Below are positions 46,469-56,510 of a stretch of DNA of 64,000 nt, one piece after another. The stretch is from Liquorilactobacillus uvarum DSM 19971 (lineage in GTDB: Bacteria; Bacillota; Bacilli; Lactobacillales; Lactobacillaceae): positions 151,190 through 215,189 of the forward strand of contig NZ_AZEG01000001.1 in assembly GCF_001434935.1 (NCBI RefSeq), in the 5' to 3' direction. Numbering within the stretch: the stretch's first letter is position 1; the number at the start of each line of letters is the position of its first letter. The notes beneath the pieces are model-generated. The model saw only the letters and a list, made by a program, of their open reading frames with translations. It was not told the DNA's origin and did not search any database. Position numbers and translations under genes: made by a program.

Positions 46469-46487
46469 TTATAGCTTATAACTATAA
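46469..46487. promoter_or_regulatory. LysR operator between the regulator and metE (Met-box-like)
   Basis: TTATAGCTTATAACTATAA is an inverted repeat TTATAG-n7-CTATAA. It matches the published MtaR/MetR consensus TATAGTTTnAAACTATA at 14 of 16 fixed positions. Its centre is about 58 bases before the start expected from TATAGT at 46524-46529, the usual LysR activation distance. Confidence 0.65.
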
Positions 46488-46566
46488 CAAATAATCAATT
46501 CTGTCACTTATCCAATAAACAAATATAGTGTTACCTTATTCATAATAATAAAAGGGGGAAAATTTT

Positions 46567-48828
46567 ATGGCCACATCTGTTATCGGATTCCCGCGCATTG
46601 GCGAGAATCGTGAACTGAAATTCAGTACTGAAAAATACTTTCGCAATGAAATTACACAAAAAGAATTATTTGATCAAGCATCCCAACTTCGTCTGAAACA
46701 TTGGAAATTGCTACAAGACGCTGGTGTTGATTATATCCCTAGTAATGACTTTTCATTCTATGATACAACACTTGACACGGCATTATTATTTAATATCATA
46801 CCGCAAGAAGCCGCTGATTTAGACCTTAGTCCTCTTGATAAATATTTCGCCCTTGCTCGCGGATATCAAGGTGAAAAGGGAGATATCAAGGCCTTGCCGA
46901 TGAAAAAGTGGTTTAACACTAATTATCATTATCTCGTGCCTCAGTTCGATAAAACAACGCAAATTAAATTAGTTGGCGATAAAATTTTTGCTGAATTTGA
47001 AGAAGCAAAAGCAGCTGGAATCAATACACGCCCTGTACTAGTTGGCCCTTATACCCTGCTGCATCTTAGTGAGTTTGCTGATGATGTTAAATTGGAAGAC
47101 TTCGTTCCGCAAATTATTGCTGTTTACACAGAAGTCATCTCAAAACTCAATGAACTCGGTGTATCATGGCTGCAAATCGATGAACCTTCGCTTGTTAAAG
47201 ATATGTCAGCACAAGATCGTGTCTTATTCAATAAGATATATGATGCACTTCTGGCCAAAAAAGCTAGTTTAAAGGTTTTACTTCAGACCTACTTCGGTGA
47301 TGTTCGCGATAATTATTCTGACTTAATCAAGCTTGATTTTGACGGACTTGGTCTTGATTTTATTGAAGGTCGAAAAACATTAGAGCTTGTAAAAAGCGGC
47401 TTTCCAGATGAAAAATTTTTGTTTGCCGGACTTGTTAATGGTAAAAATATCTGGCGCAACAATTATCAACACACATTGAAGACTGTTAAACAGTTAGCCA
47501 CAAAAAATATCGTTCTTTCAACTTCATGTTCATTACTGCATGTCCCTTTCAGCGTAGCTAATGAAGAGTTCAAACCGAAAATAAAAGCACATTTTGCATT
47601 TGCAAAAGAAAAATTAGCTGAACTCGTTGCACTTTCTTCAATTTTTGAAGGCAAAAATGACAATCTGCTTGCTAAAAATCAGAAATTGTTTGCTGGAAAT
47701 CGCATTAATAGCAACGAGGCTTTAAAAGAAAAAATCGCGAATCTGACCGAGGCTTCATTCGTTCGCACTCCTGAGTTCTCTAAGCGAGAAGCACTGCAAA
47801 AAGAAGAGTTCAAACTTCCTCTTCTGCCGACAACCACGATCGGTTCATTTCCACAAACACGCGAAGTAAAAAAAATGCGTGCACGTTTTAAACGTCATGA
47901 GCTTGGACAGGAAGAATATGATGCTTTTATTGCTAAAAAAATCAATGATTGGCTTAAATGGCAAGAAGAAATTGGCCTTGACGTTCTAGTTCACGGAGAA
48001 TTTGAACGTAACGATATGGTTGAATATTTCGGACAGAACTTGAGCGGTTACCTTTTTAGCAAAAATGGTTGGGTTCAATCTTATGGCACACGAGGAGTTA
48101 AACCACCTATCATTTGGGGTGATGTGACACGTCAAAAGCCTATCACTATCAAGTGGTCTAAATATGCCCAAGAACAAACGGATAAAATTGTTAAGGGCAT
48201 GCTGACCGGGCCGGTAACTATTCTAAATTGGTCATTTCCACGTGAAGACATCCCAGTAAGTGAATCTACCCTTCAAATTGCACTTGCAATTCAAGAAGAG
48301 GTTCTTGATCTTGAAGCTAATGGTATTCGTATCATTCAGATCGATGAAGCTGCTTTGCGTGAAAAACTTCCGCTGCGTAAGAGTGATTGGTACAGCGAAT
48401 ATCTTGATTGGGCAATTCCAGCTTTCCGTTTAGTACACAGCAAAGTCAAGCCTGAAACACAGATACATACGCATATGTGCTACAGTGAGTTTACTGATAT
48501 TATCCCCGCCATTGATAATATGGATGCAGATGTTATTTCATTTGAAGCCTCACGTTCCAATCTCGAAATTCTAGATGCACTGCAAGCTCAGAATTTTAAA
48601 ACAGAAGTCGGCCCAGGTGTTTATGATATCCATTCTCCGCGCGTTCCTTCCGTCAATGAGATTGAAAATGCAATTCATAAAATTCTACAAAAGGTCCCTG
48701 AACACAAGGTCTGGATTAATCCTGACTGTGGACTCAAAACACGTGGAGAACGTGAAACAAAAGCAAGTCTTAAGAATTTAACAAGTGCCGCACAGAAAAT
48801 CCGAAAGGAGCTTGGGGAATGTGAATGA
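46567..48828 (+). CDS. metE: Cobalamin-independent methionine synthase
   Basis: Transfers methyl from 5-methyltetrahydrofolate-polyglutamate to homocysteine. It has 753 residues with both MetE barrels. Zinc ligands His636 and Cys638 (HTHMCYSEF) and Cys721 ([10 protein letters not shown]) show the spacing of the E. coli enzyme. GGGGGAAAATTTT precedes the ATG. The end overlaps metF. It is predicted to be under the divergent LysR regulator. Confidence 0.96.
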   Translation: MATSVIGFPRIGENRELKFSTEKYFRNEITQKELFDQASQLRLKHWKLLQDAGVDYIPSNDFSFYDTTLDTALLFNIIPQEAADLDLSPLDKYFALARGYQGEKGDIKALPMKKWFNTNYHYLVPQFDKTTQIKLVGDKIFAEFEEAKAAGINTRPVLVGPYTLLHLSEFADDVKLEDFVPQIIAVYTEVISKLNELGVSWLQIDEPSLVKDMSAQDRVLFNKIYDALLAKKASLKVLLQTYFGDVRDNYSDLIKLDFDGLGLDFIEGRKTLELVKSGFPDEKFLFAGLVNGKNIWRNNYQHTLKTVKQLATKNIVLSTSCSLLHVPFSVANEEFKPKIKAHFAFAKEKLAELVALSSIFEGKNDNLLAKNQKLFAGNRINSNEALKEKIANLTEASFVRTPEFSKREALQKEEFKLPLLPTTTIGSFPQTREVKKMRARFKRHELGQEEYDAFIAKKINDWLKWQEEIGLDVLVHGEFERNDMVEYFGQNLSGYLFSKNGWVQSYGTRGVKPPIIWGDVTRQKPITIKWSKYAQEQTDKIVKGMLTGPVTILNWSFPREDIPVSESTLQIALAIQEEVLDLEANGIRIIQIDEAALREKLPLRKSDWYSEYLDWAIPAFRLVHSKVKPETQIHTHMCYSEFTDIIPAIDNMDADVISFEASRSNLEILDALQAQNFKTEVGPGVYDIHSPRVPSVNEIENAIHKILQKVPEHKVWINPDCGLKTRGERETKASLKNLTSAAQKIRKELGECE

Positions 48829-49690
48829 CAATCATCCTTCTTTATCTTTTGAAGTCTTCCCACCAAACACACAAGCAGGCATGGATAACATAGTAACAAC
48901 ACTTGATCAGCTTCAAACACTTAAGCCTCGTTTTATTAGTGTTACCTGTAGCAATAATAAAAATGATATTGAAGAAACAACACTTAAATTGGCTGGTTAT
49001 ATTAACAACACACTAAATATTCCTGCGATTGCCCACTTGCCAGCTGCATATCTCAGCGCAGAACAAGTCAAAAGAATATTGACGGAACTGAATGCTTTAA
49101 ATATCCAGCAAGTACTTGCCCTTCGAGGCGATATTATTCCGACAGTTCCTTGCAAAAAAGACTTCCGGTATGCTAGCGATCTAATTAAATTCGTTCATAT
49201 TCAAGAACCTACCTTCAAAATTTCAGGGGCTTGTTATCCTGAAATTCATCCAGAATCACCGGATTTAGTTTCAGATATTCATTATTTAAAACAAAAGGTC
49301 GATGCTGGATGTACTCAGTTGATCACACAGCTGTTCTTTGACAATGATAAGTTTTTTGGATTTAAGGAAAACTGTGCTTTAGCAGGTATCAATGTTCCAA
49401 TTATAGCTGGTATTATGCCCATCACCAATAGAAAGCAAGCTTTGCGTTTGATTAAAACTACTTCGGCTCACCTTCCTAAAAAATTTCTGGCTATTTTTGA
49501 TAAATATGAACATGACCCTGAATCACTTCGAACAGCTGGTCTAGCTTATGCAGTTGACCAAATTGTCGATCTTATAACTCGAGGAGCTGAAGGTATCCAT
49601 CTATATACGATGAACCATGCTGAAACAGCTATAAACATTCAAAAAACAATTGGTTCTTTATTCAACACTAATGAACAACCTAGTAAATAA
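48821..49690 (+). CDS. metF: Methylenetetrahydrofolate reductase
   Basis: Supplies 5-methyl-THF for MetE. It has 289 residues, single-domain bacterial type, with [10 protein letters not shown] at the N-terminus, ALRGD in the flavin/folate region and [14 protein letters not shown] 48821 is preferred; it overlaps the metE stop by eight bases and sits behind AAAGGAG...GGGGAA. The frame reaching back to 48785 lies inside metE. Confidence 0.92.
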   Translation: MNDNHPSLSFEVFPPNTQAGMDNIVTTLDQLQTLKPRFISVTCSNNKNDIEETTLKLAGYINNTLNIPAIAHLPAAYLSAEQVKRILTELNALNIQQVLALRGDIIPTVPCKKDFRYASDLIKFVHIQEPTFKISGACYPEIHPESPDLVSDIHYLKQKVDAGCTQLITQLFFDNDKFFGFKENCALAGINVPIIAGIMPITNRKQALRLIKTTSAHLPKKFLAIFDKYEHDPESLRTAGLAYAVDQIVDLITRGAEGIHLYTMNHAETAINIQKTIGSLFNTNEQPSK

Positions 49691-49719
49691 TTTGAAGTTA
49701 GACAAAAGAATCTTGCCTT

Positions 49720-49790
49720 ATGGAACACCCTGATTCGGGATCAGTAAAAAAGCTAAACCAGAATTTAACTTTTGACCTAGTCCCTACCCA
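49720..49790 (+). repeat. Decayed copy of the TCAAAA/TTTTGA hairpin family
   Basis: AATTTAACTTTTGACCTAG with a mismatched partner CTAAACCAGAA lies 3' of metF. It resembles the hairpins at 1818-1849 and 60613-60648. Confidence 0.4.
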
Positions 49791-49837
49791 CATTTTATTT
49801 TAGATTTAAAATATAAATCACTTTGTATATCCCAACA

Positions 49838-49878
49838 AAAAAGGAAGCTGCGATTTTGAATGTCGCAGCTTCCTTTTT
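49838..49878. terminator. Terminator of metE-metF and of the convergent CDF gene
   Basis: AAGGAAGCTGCGA (49841-49853) / TCGCAGCTTCCTT (49862-49874), T-rich on one side and A-rich on the other. Confidence 0.88.
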
Positions 49879-49961
49879 ATTCTCGTTATAATGATAGGGG
49901 TTAACGTTTAATTATTTAAAAAAATGGTACTTTAGAAGCAAAACAATAATTAGATGTTTTA

Positions 49962-50834
49962 TCAGAATTCATTCTCAACTTCAGAACGGGGGCAATCAAT
50001 TTGAATAACAGTATGCGTAACTTTATTCAAGCCCTTTAATTTATTCGTAAGCTGCTCTAAAACGCTCGCAGAATCAATGTTTTTTCTAAGACTAACGTGT
50101 ACCGATACGGCAGCATCATTTGTTCCTATACCCCAAACATGCAAATCATGGTAATCTATTACTTCATCGCAACTTTTAATAACCTGAACGATCTTTTCTA
50201 CATCCACATCATCCGGCACAGCAGACATTAGCAGTTGCAGAGATTGTCTAAGAAGTCCCCATGAAGAACAGATAACTAAAACAGCCACAATTATACTAGT
50301 TAAAGAATCAATAAAGCCCCATCCGGTCAAGCTGACAAGCAGTCCCGAGCAAACTACCCCTAATGAAACCATCCCATCAGCGGCCATATGCAAAAAAGCT
50401 CCTTTAATGTTTAAATCTTTTTTGCTGTCTTTCTGAAAAAGAAAGGCTGTAGTAAAATTAATGAAAACACCTAATAGCGCCACTCCAGCAACAGCTAGTC
50501 CTTGATTTGATCTTTGCATGTCAAAATTTGCAATTGCCTCAATAACAATCCAAATCATTGCTGCTAAAACAAAAATCGCATTAGCAAAGGCCCCCAAAAC
50601 GGTTGCTTGCTTGTAGCCATAAGTCATTTTGGGAGTTCTCTTTTTAAAACTGATGATCCCAGCAAACCATGAAACTAAAAGTCCCAAAACATCACTTAAA
50701 TTATGCATAGCATCTGTCATTAAAGCAACAGAGCCAAATAATATACCGAAAGTCAATTCAAAAATGATATATATGGTATTCAATCCAATACCGATCTTAA
50801 AAGGCAGCCCATACTGTTTTCTATACTTGCTCAC
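49962..50834 (-). CDS. Cation diffusion facilitator (Zn2+/Cd2+ efflux family)
   Basis: Proton-coupled divalent metal exporter, 290 residues with six spans. The metal-site pairs HxxxD are in spans 2 (DAMHNLSDVLG) and 5 (HMAADGMVSL), the Zn/Cd/Co-type arrangement, and the cytoplasmic C-terminal domain with HDLHVWGIG follows. The closest named relative is CzcD. No metalloregulator gene adjoins it. Confidence 0.9.
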   Translation of the reverse strand: MSKYRKQYGLPFKIGIGLNTIYIIFELTFGILFGSVALMTDAMHNLSDVLGLLVSWFAGIISFKKRTPKMTYGYKQATVLGAFANAIFVLAAMIWIVIEAIANFDMQRSNQGLAVAGVALLGVFINFTTAFLFQKDSKKDLNIKGAFLHMAADGMVSLGVVCSGLLVSLTGWGFIDSLTSIIVAVLVICSSWGLLRQSLQLLMSAVPDDVDVEKIVQVIKSCDEVIDYHDLHVWGIGTNDAAVSVHVSLRKNIDSASVLEQLTNKLKGLNKVTHTVIQIDCPRSEVENEF

Positions 50835-50987
50835 CGAATCATTCCTTACAGATTACTATTGATAACTAATTTTAACTTAAAATGATGAACAGGTCTATCA
50901 AAACAAAATACGTTTAGCAATTCAGACTAAGATACTGAAAACATACCAAAAACCAGAAGAACCTATTAAAAGCAGTTTATCCATTGC

Positions 50988-50999
50988 CGTTTGCAAACG
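50988..50999. promoter_or_regulatory. 12-bp palindrome upstream of the CDF gene
   Basis: CGTTTGCAAACG is a perfect palindrome about 155 bases upstream of the CDF start. It is not a good cre or CzrA site, and its meaning is unknown. Confidence 0.25.
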
Positions 51000-51132
51000 C
51001 AAATGTTTCATAGCAAAACCCCAAAATACTTTTTTTATAAAATATTAAAATACCCTTGAAAATTAAGCTCAAGTAATCTTACTAAAATTTTGTTTTTGGT
51101 ACCCTTCTCACATTTTTCACAGTAAAATCTTT

Positions 51133-52038
51133 TTAGTGCAATTTTAAGTTTTCTTCTACTATATTGTCATATAAGCTACGCATAATAAAAATAAAAAGTG
51201 CTGTCAAAAAATATGAAAAAACAATATCCGATAAGAAATGCGCACCGATAATTAACCGTGATAGTCCTAGAACTGCACCATAAATAATTCCAACTATCCA
51301 AAGCCGCTTGCGCACTGTACCTATAGCAAACCATGAAAAAACAATACACAGAGTTCCCGCCATTGTATGTCCAGAAGGAAAAGACTTGTGTCCATTAACA
51401 CCATTCGGATGCAGCCACGATGTAAAATCATGTTGCGATGTACTCAGTTCATATGGACGGACACGCCCCCAAAAATCTTTGAGTGCCATATTCACCTCAA
51501 GAGAGAACCACACAGTTAAAGAAGCAAAAATACCTACCACTAGATATCTTTTTATCTGGTCATCATTTTTATTTTTCAACCAAAAAACAATAAGCATTGT
51601 GACACAAATATATACAACAAACCATATAATAGTCGCCTCTTTCGGCGATAAGTCTGCCGTATTAGCATCACTATTTGCTAATCCCATCGCTTTACTATTA
51701 TGTATATTCGTCAATGCAGCAATTGAATAACTTGAAACTTCATTTATATACTGCTTAACCTGCCATGCTGACAGTGCGATTCCTCCCAAAAACAACGGAA
51801 CAGCAAATAACGTGTTCTTCCTACAGCGAACCGCGTAAATTGCGGCTATTTCCCCACTCAGAACAAAAATAAAGTAAACTGGAAATTCTCCAAAAGTTTG
51901 AAAAACTGTTCCGAAAATACTATTGTAATTAATCACAGTGTTGCTAATTGTCAAATCTCCAAAAGTAGCAGTAACTAAAAGAAATGTACAAACTATCGCT
52001 GCAATCAAAAATAATTTTTTCTTTGAAACATTAGACAT
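51133..52038 (-). CDS. PAP2-family phosphatase, membrane bound
   Basis: A 301-residue integral membrane lipid-phosphate phosphatase. The three active-site motifs are seen: KDFWGRVRP, PSGH (SFPSGHTMAG) and SRLIIGAHFLSD. ATG 52038 has AAGGAGAGTG upstream. It is larger than UppP-type BacA substitutes, with extra N-terminal spans. Undecaprenyl pyrophosphate or phosphatidylglycerol phosphate are possible substrates. Confidence 0.85.
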   Translation of the reverse strand: MSNVSKKKLFLIAAIVCTFLLVTATFGDLTISNTVINYNSIFGTVFQTFGEFPVYFIFVLSGEIAAIYAVRCRKNTLFAVPLFLGGIALSAWQVKQYINEVSSYSIAALTNIHNSKAMGLANSDANTADLSPKEATIIWFVVYICVTMLIVFWLKNKNDDQIKRYLVVGIFASLTVWFSLEVNMALKDFWGRVRPYELSTSQHDFTSWLHPNGVNGHKSFPSGHTMAGTLCIVFSWFAIGTVRKRLWIVGIIYGAVLGLSRLIIGAHFLSDIVFSYFLTALFIFIMRSLYDNIVEENLKLH

Positions 52039-52170
52039 AGTCTCACTCTCCTTCACAATACTTGGAACACCTCAATAGTAACGAGTGTTTGTAAAGATTT
52101 AATCATAAATTAGCTTCAAACGTGTAAACAAAGTGTAAAAGTTTGAATTATCAGAAAAATATCATAATGT

Positions 52171-52199
52171 TTGCTATTAGACGTTTTTATTTTTATAAT
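52171..52199 (+). promoter_or_regulatory. Predicted promoter of the TIM-barrel gene
   Basis: TTGCTA (52171-52176), a 17-base spacer, then TATAAT (52194-52199). Confidence 0.5.
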
Positions 52200-52273
52200 T
52201 TACTTCAGTGAGGAAACGTTTTATATTTAACTTGAAATTTATTTAATAAACTACTAAAGATCGAGGTTGGACT

Positions 52274-52962
52274 ATGTTAGAGCCAAAAAAAAATGTACCA
52301 AATTTAACTTCAAAATTAAGATCAGATATCGTAGAAACGCCATCCGTGATTAGAGATGCATCTGGTATCAATCTCTTTGGTAAAAGGATTAAAAGTATCA
52401 TTTATACAATGGACGTCGCAGTAATTGCCAACTGCAATGCAGATGCTGTTTTAGCGGTCTACCCATGGACACCCAATACCAAAATATTGCAAGCCATCTC
52501 AACTGTTTCGAACGTCCCAATCTTAGCCGGAATCGGTGGAGGTCTCACTAAGGGACTTCGTTCAGCAACAATCGGCTTTTTTGCAGAGGAGAACGGGGCT
52601 CAAGCCGTCGTATTGAATGCACCCACGCCGCTCGAAACATTAATTAGTGTCGGTAAGGTGGTAGATGTTCCAATAATTTATACCGTCGTAAATAAAAGTA
52701 TTGATATTAAACAAAGAATCAACGCTGGCGTTAAAGCTTTCAATGTAGCCGGCGGAAAAGATACAGCCAACCTTGTTCGCTGGCTGCGAAATGAATTAAA
52801 GGACACCTCACCTAATTTTCCGATAATCGCATCTGGGGGAAAACAGACGCCCAGATAAAGGAAACAATTGATGCAGGCGCTAATGCCATTACTTTTACTG
52901 CATATGGTGTAACCGAGGCAACTTTCCAGAAAAAAATGGAAAAATATCGGAAAGAAAACTAA
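52274..52962 (+). CDS. Conserved TIM-barrel phosphate-binding-type protein, needs a -1 frameshift at 52837-52843
   Basis: Read straight, the frame stops at 52858 after 194 residues (IIASGGKQTPR). The next 34 codons continue in the -1 frame (TDAQIKETIDAGANAITFTAYGV...) up to a stop at 52960-52962, giving about 229 residues. The switch falls on G-GGA-AAA, a known slippery heptamer in the correct phase. The alternative is loss of one A, through mutation or sequencing. The protein has TIM-barrel phosphate-binding features (GIGGGLTKG, AGGKDTANL, IIASGGK). Lactobacilli carry similar proteins usually annotated as hydrolase; the real reaction is unknown to me. Confidence 0.7.
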
Positions 52963-52983
52963 TCTCCAACTTTAATCATCACA

Positions 52984-53026
52984 AAAAATCTTCTAGTAGT
53001 TTTATGCTACTGCGGAAGATTTTTTC
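52984..53026 (+). terminator. Terminator of the TIM-barrel gene
   Basis: AAAAAATCTTC...TAGTAG pairs with CTACT...GAAGATTTTTT. Its place 22 bases after the -1-frame stop supports the longer reading. Confidence 0.8.
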
Positions 53027-53208
53027 TTTTTCAGAATCAAAAAATGAACATGCAGAATGTTTGCGTAATAAACTTGGATTACCCTTGGTCGGTCCCTGCT
53101 CATAGATAATGCTGACTGTTCCAAACTTTAAAATATGTTGGTACAGATACTAAAATGATTTGGTAAGAGACAAAGACCGAGTACTAACCAAAATCTGCCA
53201 TCGTCAGT

Positions 53209-53991
53209 CTATATCTTTTTTAAATAAATCCGCTGCAAATCGCTCAAGTCTCCATCTGATAACTGCATAGCAACATGCATATATTCCCGCACACTGCCAT
53301 AATTATTTATAAGAGCTTGACGAGCTTTATCCAACGAACTGCCTTGAACATAAAATGAAGAATTCATTTCATTGATAAAATCCATTAAATCATCACTTTG
53401 CAGCTTTCTTCGCAAATCATTTTGATCTACTGTTTCATACACAAGATTCGTCAATAAATAATCTCGCCTAATAATTTGATAATCGATTCCTAACGCAGAT
53501 AAAACCAAAAAACAAGCCACTCCAGTTCGATCTTTGCCTGCTGCACAGTGAAAAAGCAAGGATTTCCCTATTTTATTGTTGTCCAGCAATTCGGAAAACA
53601 TCATTCGAAATGCCAGTTGTGAATGTTTACTGAGGATCATTGTTACATATGGTTCTGAGAAATCATTTTCATATATATCGTTTTCATCCTCAAGGGCAGG
53701 AAGATCCGAAGAACCTTTGTCACCTAGAGAATAGACCGGATAAGAACGATATATCACCCGCCTGGAAATACGATCCGGCGACATTTCACATTCAAATGGT
53801 GATCGCAGATCGATCACATAATTAAGTCCATAATTAAATAACCGTTTTGCTTCTTTGGATGATAACCGGCTCATGTCACCTGAACGAAGCAATTTTTGCC
53901 AGCGTATCATCCGACCGTCGTGAGTTTTGTATCCCCCCAGTTCACGCAGATTCACACTATTGGCAACATTTAAGATTCTCTCCGGTTTCAC
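53209..53991 (-). CDS. Tyrosine-protein phosphatase (Y_phosphatase3 type)
   Basis: A 260-residue cytoplasmic phosphatase. It begins with the family motif NLRELGGYKTHDGR and has the P-loop HCAAGKDRTG, with nucleophile Cys and Arg in CX5R. Start GTG 53991 has GAGGGTGA six bases ahead. Relatives act on protein tyrosines or phosphoinositides. No kinase is nearby. Confidence 0.88.
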   Translation of the reverse strand: MKPERILNVANSVNLRELGGYKTHDGRMIRWQKLLRSGDMSRLSSKEAKRLFNYGLNYVIDLRSPFECEMSPDRISRRVIYRSYPVYSLGDKGSSDLPALEDENDIYENDFSEPYVTMILSKHSQLAFRMMFSELLDNNKIGKSLLFHCAAGKDRTGVACFLVLSALGIDYQIIRRDYLLTNLVYETVDQNDLRRKLQSDDLMDFINEMNSSFYVQGSSLDKARQALINNYGSVREYMHVAMQLSDGDLSDLQRIYLKKI

Positions 53992-54166
53992 TTTTAGTCA
54001 CCCTCTTGAGCCTAGCTTCAAATCATTTTAGAGCCTGCGTGGTTCAAATCCACACTAATATAAAAAAACTCTACAATCTAAACTAGTTGTTTTTTCAAAG
54101 TGTCAAAAACCCATAGAAACTGCTGTACATGTTATGATACGTAAAAATAGATCTGCTTAAAATAAA

Positions 54167-54523
54167 TTATCCAAAAAATTTATTATCGAAACGTAATTTT
54201 AGTAAATCAATCTCTCTATTGACAAAATCTCGCTCTTTTTGAGTAATATTATCATGTAATTGCAACAATTTGGCTAGTATATATCTTGTCTTCCTAATCA
54301 AGAACTCTAAATCTGCTCTGTTTTTTACACCTGTTTTATAGAATTGCAGCAGTTCTTGACATGAATTGCATGCATTATCAATAATAAATACATGTTTCTT
54401 GCTTTCGTGGATAGAAATAACCGACCCAGATGTATCATAAGCAAATTGAATCTCATTAAAATTTCGCATAATAATTCTTACTTGATCTCTAATATCATCA
54501 TTAGGCTCATATCCGTACAGCAT
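54167..54523 (-). CDS. Hypothetical protein
   Basis: A 118-residue protein from ATG 54523 (GGTGGTGAAATC upstream). The first half is predicted mixed alpha/beta with a C-x-x-C (NACNSCQ); the second half is helical and charged (RKTRYILAKLLQLHD, KERDFVNREIDLLKLRF). I do not recognise it. It is a single gene on the minus strand. Confidence 0.6.
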   Translation of the reverse strand: MLYGYEPNDDIRDQVRIIMRNFNEIQFAYDTSGSVISIHESKKHVFIIDNACNSCQELLQFYKTGVKNRADLEFLIRKTRYILAKLLQLHDNITQKERDFVNREIDLLKLRFDNKFFG

Positions 54524-54547
54524 GATTTCACCACCTGTCAAATTCAT

Positions 54548-54952
54548 AGACTACCTCAATTATACAATGAAAGCGGTATAAATTACTTATTTTTTGCCTA
54601 AAATTATTTTGTACTTTACAGAACTTTTGTCATTCCGCAATCATAATTTAATCACTTTCTCAAAAACTAGAATTTCATCTTAGCCCTAATTCTCAAACTT
54701 TATATCGTATAAACTTTCACTTAAAAAATTTACTTTTAGAAACTATCCGCGGTCTATAAACAATAATTGTTCTTTAAATGCATCTAGCTAATCATAACTT
54801 AGTACGTTTTCCGGTCACAATAAGTGCATCAAAAATATTATCTAGTATCATTTTCTATTTTTTGTGTAATAAAATACACACATAGTAACAAGAAGTGTGC
54901 TATTATTAAAAATATTAAGAAAAGTATAAGATTATATTTTTCAACAAGAGAC
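54548..54952. other. AT-rich non-coding stretch
   Basis: No gene seen. It must hold promoters for the divergent genes at both ends. A CACAC...GTGTG dyad lies near 54878-54899. Confidence 0.5.
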
Positions 54953-55006
54953 GTCCAAAAACTGATGACTTAAAAAGCTGCTTTACTATATAGGGGGAAT
55001 TTAAAA
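54953..55006 (+). promoter_or_regulatory. Leader sequence shared with the secreted-protein gene at 59591
   Basis: GTCCAAAA-ACTGATGAC, TTAAAAAGCTG-TTTA, AGGGGGA, then ATG. The stretch at 59543-59590 is nearly the same in the same order and spacing. Confidence 0.6.
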
Positions 55007-55894
55007 ATGCATCATTCACCAAAATTTATACATAGTTTATCTAAAACCAGCATGCTCATCCTTTCATTCTTTACACTTTCACTTGCAATCACCACTTTAC
55101 CGGAATCTAGCTCCATCGAAAAAGTAAATGCTGCAAAAGTTGATCAAGGAAAACTGGTTAAGCTCACTACAAAAAAGAATTCAGTTTCATCTCGATACGA
55201 AACGAATGAACATGGCATTTTTTATATTAAGGGAAAAGCGATTAAAAATGTTAAGCTCACCGTCAAAGGAGCAAATTTTAAAACATTAAAAAAGAGTGTT
55301 AAAAAAGGAAAACACTTTAAAGTGCAAGTTCAGCTTGATGATTCAAAGAAAAAGATAAATCTTAAATTAACGGCAACTTCGGGAAACAAACACAGCAGCA
55401 AAAAAATTAATATCTATAACCGATCAGATTCATACCTATCAGCAATTGCCAGCTCTAAAGCGTCCTCATCGGCCAGTGTTGCAGCTGAAGAATCAGCCAG
55501 CAGTTCTGCTGAAGAGTCATCTGAAGCCGCATCTTCCAGTTTAGCAGCTGCTGAATCGGCCAGTGCTGCCCAATCATCTAGTGCAGCAAAAGCTCAAAAT
55601 GAAGCTGCCGAACAGTCTTCTAAAGCAGCTTCAGCAGCTTCGTCATCAAGTGCAGCAGCGACTTCATCTGCGGCTGCCGCAAGCTCCACTGCTGCAGCGC
55701 AGGCAAATAACAGTAACAGTAATGGCGGAGATGATCTATATACAGGTACCCAAGGCCAAATAATTGGAAATTCCAGATCACACATTTATCATGTCCCTGG
55801 GCAAGCTGGATATCATATGAATTCTGCCAATGCCGTTTACTTCGCTAATGAGCAGGATGCCCAAGCCAACGGCTATCGAAAAGCTTTGCGTTAA
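55007..55894 (+). CDS. Secreted Ser/Ala-rich protein with C-terminal Ada-like/sunset-type domain
   Basis: A 295-residue exported protein. The signal peptide ends near VNA-AK (about residue 42). It is followed by a Lys-rich beta domain (about 48-140), a low-complexity Ser/Ala/Glu stretch (about 148-240) and a C-terminal motif GNSRSHIYHVPG...GYH...AVYF...DAQANGYRKA, which resembles the small 'sunset'/Ada zinc-binding-like domain of secreted nucleases and surface proteins. There is no LPxTG or membrane anchor. I infer binding to the cell surface, but no function is known. Confidence 0.7.
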   Translation: MHHSPKFIHSLSKTSMLILSFFTLSLAITTLPESSSIEKVNAAKVDQGKLVKLTTKKNSVSSRYETNEHGIFYIKGKAIKNVKLTVKGANFKTLKKSVKKGKHFKVQVQLDDSKKKINLKLTATSGNKHSSKKINIYNRSDSYLSAIASSKASSSASVAAEESASSSAEESSEAASSSLAAAESASAAQSSSAAKAQNEAAEQSSKAASAASSSSAAATSSAAAASSTAAAQANNSNSNGGDDLYTGTQGQIIGNSRSHIYHVPGQAGYHMNSANAVYFANEQDAQANGYRKALR

Positions 55895-55901
55895 AAATAG
55901 T

Positions 55902-55948
55902 CACATATTCTGAAAAAGCATCGATGCTTTTTCGCGTTTATACATGTG
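55902..55948 (+). terminator. Hairpin after the Ser/Ala-rich protein gene, possible terminator
   Basis: GAAAAAGC (55912-55919) pairs with GCTTTTTC (55926-55933), with an outer CACAT/ATGTG pair. The following T run is weak. Confidence 0.5.
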
Positions 55949-56120
55949 AAAACAGAAAATTTACAAAAAAACAAATTGCGCCCTCTCTCTCCTCCATTAA
56001 GCAGCATACTTGGAGAGTGTTTGTTGATTTTATCTACACATCTAATGTTATGTAAAATATCGGATTTTTTGTACTAATATATATTTTAGTTTAAACTTTA
56101 CGATGATAGGAGGAGATAAA

Positions 56121-56510
56121 ATGATAAATAGCTACAAAGAGTTTTGGAAAAACATATTAACGTGGAATGCTACTGCCACACGTTCACAATATTGGTGGCC
56201 AATAATCATCAATTACATTTTGGGTGGTATCATAGCCGGTATATTCGAAAATCTTTTGGGTCACCCTGTTGAGGAAATTTACAGCGTTGGTGATCTTGGA
56301 ACTAATTTAGTTGCAAAATTTATTATATTTTTAGTTTGGTTAGCGACACTAACACTCAAAGCCCGCCGTTTACATGATACAAATCACAGCGCTGGCTGGC
56401 TTTTTATAACCTTGGTTCCGCTAATCGGACAAATTTGGCTCCTTGTACTCTTTTTGTTACCTAGTGTTAAAAATTCACGTTGGACGACAAATCAAAGTGA
56501 GGTTCAATAA
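56121..56510 (+). CDS. DUF805 family membrane protein
   Basis: A 129-residue protein with four spans and the family features YKEFWKN...ATRSQYWW and ARRLHDTNHSAGW. ATG 56121 has AGGAGGAGAT upstream, so the ATG at 56103 is not used. Function unknown; relatives occur across bacteria, often alone. Confidence 0.85.
   Translation: MINSYKEFWKNILTWNATATRSQYWWPIIINYILGGIIAGIFENLLGHPVEEIYSVGDLGTNLVAKFIIFLVWLATLTLKARRLHDTNHSAGWLFITLVPLIGQIWLLVLFLLPSVKNSRWTTNQSEVQ

Noticed and set aside
50988..50999. CcpA (cre) site in CGTTTGCAAACG
   Set aside because: The palindrome does not follow the TGnAAnCGnTnnCA spacing well and lies far from the start.
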